Shown: piece by piece, positions 60,358 through 64,000 of the stretch
Numbering within the stretch: the first letter of the stretch is position 1
Layout of the letters: every line of letters starts with the position of its first letter
DNA from: an uncultured Rhodospirillales bacterium
Lineage (GTDB): Bacteria; Pseudomonadota; Alphaproteobacteria; Kiloniellales; Kiloniellaceae
Reading direction: 5' to 3'
Length of the DNA: 64,000 bases
NCBI GenBank assembly: GCA_913060675.1
Contig: CAJXUS010000002.1
Coordinates: 62,001 to 126,000, forward strand
Translations under genes and position numbers: made by a program
The notes under the pieces: model-generated
Databases searched by the model: none
Seen by the model: the letters and a program-made list of their open reading frames with translations, nothing else
What the model was told of the DNA's origin: nothing

Positions 60358-63138
60358 TTATTCAGCTGCGACTGCCAGAGGCTCTATCCTAGCTGCGCTA
60401 TATTTGAACTCAGGGATTTTACCAAAAGGATCAAGTTTCGGATTTGTCAGCATGTTTGCCGCGGCTTCGGAAAAGCAGAACGGCATAAAGATCATGCCTT
60501 CTGGTACTTCACGATCCTGCCGGACTTTCAGACTTACGGTACCACGGCGCGTGGTGACTGAGACCCAATCACCAGCATCAACGCCGAGACTATTCATATC
60601 CAGGCGATTGACGAAGACAACGGCTTCTGGCTCAAGATTATCAAGAACTTCAGAACGACGGGTCATCGCACCTGTATGCCAGTGCTCAAGCAACCGACCT
60701 GTTGTGAGTACCAGTGGGAATTCCTTATCTGGAAGCTCAGCTGGATCGATAAGCGCCGTTGAAACCAGTTTTCCCCGCCCAGAAGCGGTTGGGAAACCTT
60801 GGGCAAAGAGGATCTCTGTTCCAGGGCCGTCTTCGCTGGAACAAGGATAGGTCACAACTTCTTCACGCTCGAGACGTTCCCAAGTAATGTTGTTTAGAGA
60901 TGGCATGATCTGAGCCATTTCATTGAACACTTCTTTAGGATGAGTGTAGGACCAATCAAGACCCATGCGTTGAGCAAGTTGCTGGATCAGTTCCCAATCC
61001 TGGCGTGCTTCGCCGGGAGGAGACACCGCTGCGCGACCAATTTGGACCTGGCGGTTTGTATTGGTAAAGGTTCCATCTTTTTCAGCATGAGCCGATGACG
61101 GTAAAATCACATCTGCATGCCAAGCCGTTTCTGTCATGAAGATATCCTGAACCACAAGATGGTCCAGCATTGAAAGGGCTTCACGGGCATGGTGTTGATC
61201 GGGATCAGACATCGCAGGATTTTCACCCTGAATGAACATGCCTGTGACGTTACCATCGTGGATCGCGTCCATCGTCTCTACGACAGTCAGACCTTTTTGA
61301 GGATCAAGTTCCATGCCCCAGAAATCTTCCATACGGGTACGGATTTCCTCGTTTTCAACAGACTGGTAGTCGGGATACAACATCGGGATCAAGCCGGCGT
61401 CGGAAGAGCCCTGAACGTTGTTTTGTCCACGAAGTGGGTGCAGGCCGGTACCTGGGCGGCCGATCTGTCCAGTAATCAAGGACATTGCGATCAAGCAGCG
61501 GACGTTGTCTGTTCCATGAGTATGTTGAGAGACACCCATCCCCCATAGAATGAGGGAGGCTTCTGATGTGGCATAGACACGTGCGGTTTCACGCAATGTT
61601 TGGGCATCAATACCGCAAATTTCCGCCATATCTTCCGGGGAGAAATCTTTGATGTTGGCCTTTAGTTCTTCGAAGCCTTCGGTGTTGGCTTGAACATATT
61701 GAACATCATAGAGGTTCTCTTCGATGATTGTATAAATCATCGCGTTGAGCATCGCGACGTCGCGGCCTGGCTTAAATTGCAGATGTTTGTCTGCGTATTT
61801 TACCAAGTTTTGACCGCGAGGATCCAAGACGAACAGATGCTTTTTGGGATCTTTAGCAGCTTGTTTAATATAGCTTGCAGCTACCGGGTGGTTTTGTCCC
61901 GGACGACAGCCAATGATAATGATGCACTCGGCTTCAGCCACCGATGTGAAGGGTGCAGATACGGCACCAGAGCCAACACCTTCCATAAGGGCTGCGACAG
62001 ATGAAGCGTGGCAAAGGCGGGTACAGTGATCAACGTTATTGCTGCCAAATCCTGTACGGACCAGTTTCTGGAAAAGATAAGCTTCTTCGTTCGAGCCTTT
62101 TGCAGAACCAAAACCTGCTAGAGATTTAGGACCTTTTTCGTTACGAATTTTGCTGAGGCCGGAAGCTGCGCGCTCAAGAGCTTCTTCCCATGTCGCTTCT
62201 CTGAAATATTCTGAGAAGTCATTATCGGGAACACCGATGTCCCAACCTCGTGGTGCATCATCGCGACGAATAAGCGGCTTGGTCAGGCGATTGGCATTGT
62301 GAATGTAATCAAAGCCGAAACGTCCTTTAACACAAAGGCGTTTTTCATTCGCGGGACCATCGCGGCCATCAACTTTAAGAATTTTATCGTCTTTGACATG
62401 GACTTCAGTCTGACAACCTACGCCACAGAACGGGCAGACAGAGTTAATGATCTCATCAGCATAATCTTCACGCTGGCCTGCGTCATTAAGCAAGGCACTT
62501 TCCATAAGCGCGCCCGTTGGACAAGCTTGTACACATTCACCACAAGCGACACATGTGCTTTCACCCATGTCAGCACCAAAATCAAAGACAATGCTTGATT
62601 TGGAACCACGGAAGGCCATGCCGATAACATCGTTGACCTGAACATCACGACAGGCACGGACACAGAGGTTACAGTTGATGCAAGCATCAAGATTTACGGC
62701 GATCGCCGTGTGGCTTAAATCAGCTGCTGGACGCTCATGAGCTGGGAAGCGGCTGGAAATAACGCCAATATCAGAAGCCCAGTTCCAAAACTTAGAATTT
62801 GGTTCGTGAGTTTCTTCACGCTTGGGCTGGTCCGCAACAAGGAGTTCAAAAACCATTTCCCGTGCTTTTTTTGCACGTTCGGTTGCGGTGTTAACAACCA
62901 TGCCTTCAGCAGGCGCTCTTATGCAAGATGCAGCAAGAGTACGTTCCCCTTCGATCTCCACCATACAGGTACGGCAGTTACCATCGGCTTCGTAACCAGG
63001 CTCAGGTTGGAAACAAAGGTGAGGGATTTCAGTACCAAGACGATCAGCAACCTGCCAGATTGATTCGCCCGGACTGGCTATTACTTGGTCACCGTTTAGT
63101 GTGAAGCTTACCGGCTTATCATTTGTCATAACGGACAT
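60358..63138 (-). CDS. fdsA: NAD-dependent formate dehydrogenase, alpha (catalytic) subunit
   Basis: A 926-residue molybdenum enzyme that oxidises formate to carbon dioxide. Order: 2Fe-2S domain (Cys42, 55, 58, 72), a His-Cys-type and two 4Fe-4S sites (153-163 and 196-206), a molybdopterin-oxidoreductase 4Fe-4S site (Cys235, 238, 242, 269), then the bis-MGD domain. The molybdenum ligand is Cys376 in RLCHASS, so this is a cysteine enzyme, not a selenocysteine one. No Tat signal, thus cytosolic. GGAGG lies before the start, which overlaps the fdsB stop by one base. Confidence 0.95.
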   Translation of the reverse strand: MSVMTNDKPVSFTLNGDQVIASPGESIWQVADRLGTEIPHLCFQPEPGYEADGNCRTCMVEIEGERTLAASCIRAPAEGMVVNTATERAKKAREMVFELLVADQPKREETHEPNSKFWNWASDIGVISSRFPAHERPAADLSHTAIAVNLDACINCNLCVRACRDVQVNDVIGMAFRGSKSSIVFDFGADMGESTCVACGECVQACPTGALMESALLNDAGQREDYADEIINSVCPFCGVGCQTEVHVKDDKILKVDGRDGPANEKRLCVKGRFGFDYIHNANRLTKPLIRRDDAPRGWDIGVPDNDFSEYFREATWEEALERAASGLSKIRNEKGPKSLAGFGSAKGSNEEAYLFQKLVRTGFGSNNVDHCTRLCHASSVAALMEGVGSGAVSAPFTSVAEAECIIIIGCRPGQNHPVAASYIKQAAKDPKKHLFVLDPRGQNLVKYADKHLQFKPGRDVAMLNAMIYTIIEENLYDVQYVQANTEGFEELKANIKDFSPEDMAEICGIDAQTLRETARVYATSEASLILWGMGVSQHTHGTDNVRCLIAMSLITGQIGRPGTGLHPLRGQNNVQGSSDAGLIPMLYPDYQSVENEEIRTRMEDFWGMELDPQKGLTVVETMDAIHDGNVTGMFIQGENPAMSDPDQHHAREALSMLDHLVVQDIFMTETAWHADVILPSSAHAEKDGTFTNTNRQVQIGRAAVSPPGEARQDWELIQQLAQRMGLDWSYTHPKEVFNEMAQIMPSLNNITWERLEREEVVTYPCSSEDGPGTEILFAQGFPTASGRGKLVSTALIDPAELPDKEFPLVLTTGRLLEHWHTGAMTRRSEVLDNLEPEAVVFVNRLDMNSLGVDAGDWVSVTTRRGTVSLKVRQDREVPEGMIFMPFCFSEAAANMLTNPKLDPFGKIPEFKYSAARIEPLAVAAE

Positions 63139-64000
63139 TATAGTTCCTCCGGAAAGTGTTTCATCACTGACAGCAATGGATTAGGGGCGGCCTGCCCCAA
63201 TCCGCAGATGGATGCATCCATCATGACAGTTGAGAGCTCTTTTAGAAGATCCTGATCCCAGGTCTCTTCTTCCATGAGGCTAACAGCCTTTTCAGTACCG
63301 GTACGACAAGGAGTACACTGACCACAGCTTTCGTCTTCGAAAAAGCGCATCAAATTCATCGCGACTTCGCGTATATTGTCCTGGTTCGAAAGGACGATCA
63401 CAGCAGCCGAACCGATAAAACAATCGTGTTCTTGCAAGGTGTCAAAATCAAGGGGGATATCCCCAAGAGATGCTGGCAGAATACCACCCGAAGCTCCACC
63501 AGGGAGATAGGCTTTGAATTCCTGACCATCAACCATACCGTCGCAATATTCTTCGATAAGTTCTTTGATGGTTATACCTGCAGGTGCAAGCTTAACACCT
63601 GGGTTTTTAACACGCCCAGAAACAGAAAATGATCTCAGACCTTTGCGGCCGTTACGGCCGTGGCTTGTAAACCAGTCTGGTCCCTTTTCAATAAGGTCGC
63701 GAACCCAATACACGGTCTCAATATTGTTTGTGAGGGTGGGGAGCCCAAAAAGGCCAACCTGAGATGGGAAGGGAGGTTTGTGTCTAGGGAAGCCTTTTTT
63801 GCCTTCAATGGATTCAATCATTGCTGATTCTTCACCACAGATATAGGAGCCAGCTCCACGGCGAAGATCGAGTTTTATGCCGTTGTTCAGGCCCTCAGCA
63901 TAAATACGTTCGATTTCTTTGTTGAGCAGTTTGATAACCGCGGGATATTCATCACGGATATAGATGTAGCTGGCTTCTACTTCGCCGACCCAGGCCCCGA
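63138..64000 (-). CDS. fdsB: NAD-dependent formate dehydrogenase, beta subunit (partial)
   Basis: The 3' part (about 287 codons) of a NuoF-like flavoprotein that passes electrons from the alpha subunit to NAD. Reading continues open to the window edge, through WVGEVEASYIYIRDEYP and LRRGAGSYICGEESAMIESIEGKKGFPRHKPPFP, the FMN/NAD-binding pattern. The C-terminal 4Fe-4S site is SCGQCTPCRTGTEKAV...CGLGQ. The start and any gamma subunit lie beyond 64000. Coupled to fdsA by a one-base overlap. Confidence 0.94.
   Translation of the reverse strand, partial: GAWVGEVEASYIYIRDEYPAVIKLLNKEIERIYAEGLNNGIKLDLRRGAGSYICGEESAMIESIEGKKGFPRHKPPFPSQVGLFGLPTLTNNIETVYWVRDLIEKGPDWFTSHGRNGRKGLRSFSVSGRVKNPGVKLAPAGITIKELIEEYCDGMVDGQEFKAYLPGGASGGILPASLGDIPLDFDTLQEHDCFIGSAAVIVLSNQDNIREVAMNLMRFFEDESCGQCTPCRTGTEKAVSLMEEETWDQDLLKELSTVMMDASICGLGQAAPNPLLSVMKHFPEEL

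Noticed and set aside
61980-62040. Possible selenocysteine at the formate dehydrogenase active site
   Set aside because: The ligand position reads RLCHASS with a cysteine codon, and no in-frame stop occurs in the gene.

Overview
The window is one contiguous stretch of a bacterial chromosome, dense with genes and of moderate GC (mid-to-high 40s by eye). The gene set points to an alphaproteobacterium, probably a free-living, marine-type Rhodospirillales-like organism. Supporting genes are an sfsA-map-radC cluster, a stand-alone CinA N-domain protein, a GcvA-type LysR next to a DUF1127 gene, PilZ, and an NAD-linked formate dehydrogenase. This placement is inferred from gene content, not from a phylogeny.

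Layout. 0-4.5 kb: purB, a conserved membrane protein, and a GT2 glycosyltransferase followed by a truncated tandem copy. 4.5-9.9 kb: a complete branched-chain-amino-acid-type ABC transporter, then a cysteine hydrolase and a DUF1330 gene on the other strand. 10-12.3 kb: sfsA-map-radC. 12.5-18.7 kb: lipoprotein, MFS, PepSY/DUF2946 pair, ytoQ, CinA-like and PilZ genes. 18.7-20.1 kb: a 260-bp MITE-like element lying across the 3' end of a gamma-glutamylcyclotransferase-like gene, then tRNA-Leu(UAA) interrupted by a group I intron. 20.2-28 kb: LysR, DUF1127, nadK, an exported protein, MFS, moaA, NlpC/P60 and MscS. 28.3-31.4 kb: a TetR/ABC1-kinase/membrane-protein/DUF2867-like cluster. 31.4-35.1 kb: an M23 peptidase and a three-gene ABC_sub_bind-type importer. 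35.4-37 kb: fdhD-mobA. 37.8-42.8 kb: MFS and a thiamine-precursor operon (thiD plus a pyrimidine ABC importer) behind a TPP riboswitch. 42.9-49.2 kb: RidA and an oppABCDF operon. 49.3-52 kb: an RTX type I-secreted protein with 333-bp tandem repeats. 52-60.2 kb: amidase, oxyR/catalase pair, solitary solute-binding protein, PAS histidine kinase, 17-kDa-antigen-like protein and cytochrome P460. 60.3-64 kb: the fdsA and (cut) fdsB subunits of formate dehydrogenase.

Themes. Uptake is heavily represented: LIV-type, ABC_sub_bind-type, pyrimidine and oligopeptide ABC systems plus three MFS carriers. Molybdenum-cofactor genes (moaA, mobA, fdhD) are scattered but serve the formate dehydrogenase at the right end. 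Oxidative defence is represented by oxyR-kat. The most unusual items are the intron-bearing tRNA-Leu, the MITE that supplies a new C-terminus to its neighbour, a 58-bp palindrome bounded by CTAG in front of the CinA-like gene, the decayed duplication of the glycosyltransferase, and several hairpins placed between binding-protein and permease genes. I saw no CRISPR array, prophage, rRNA or intact transposase.
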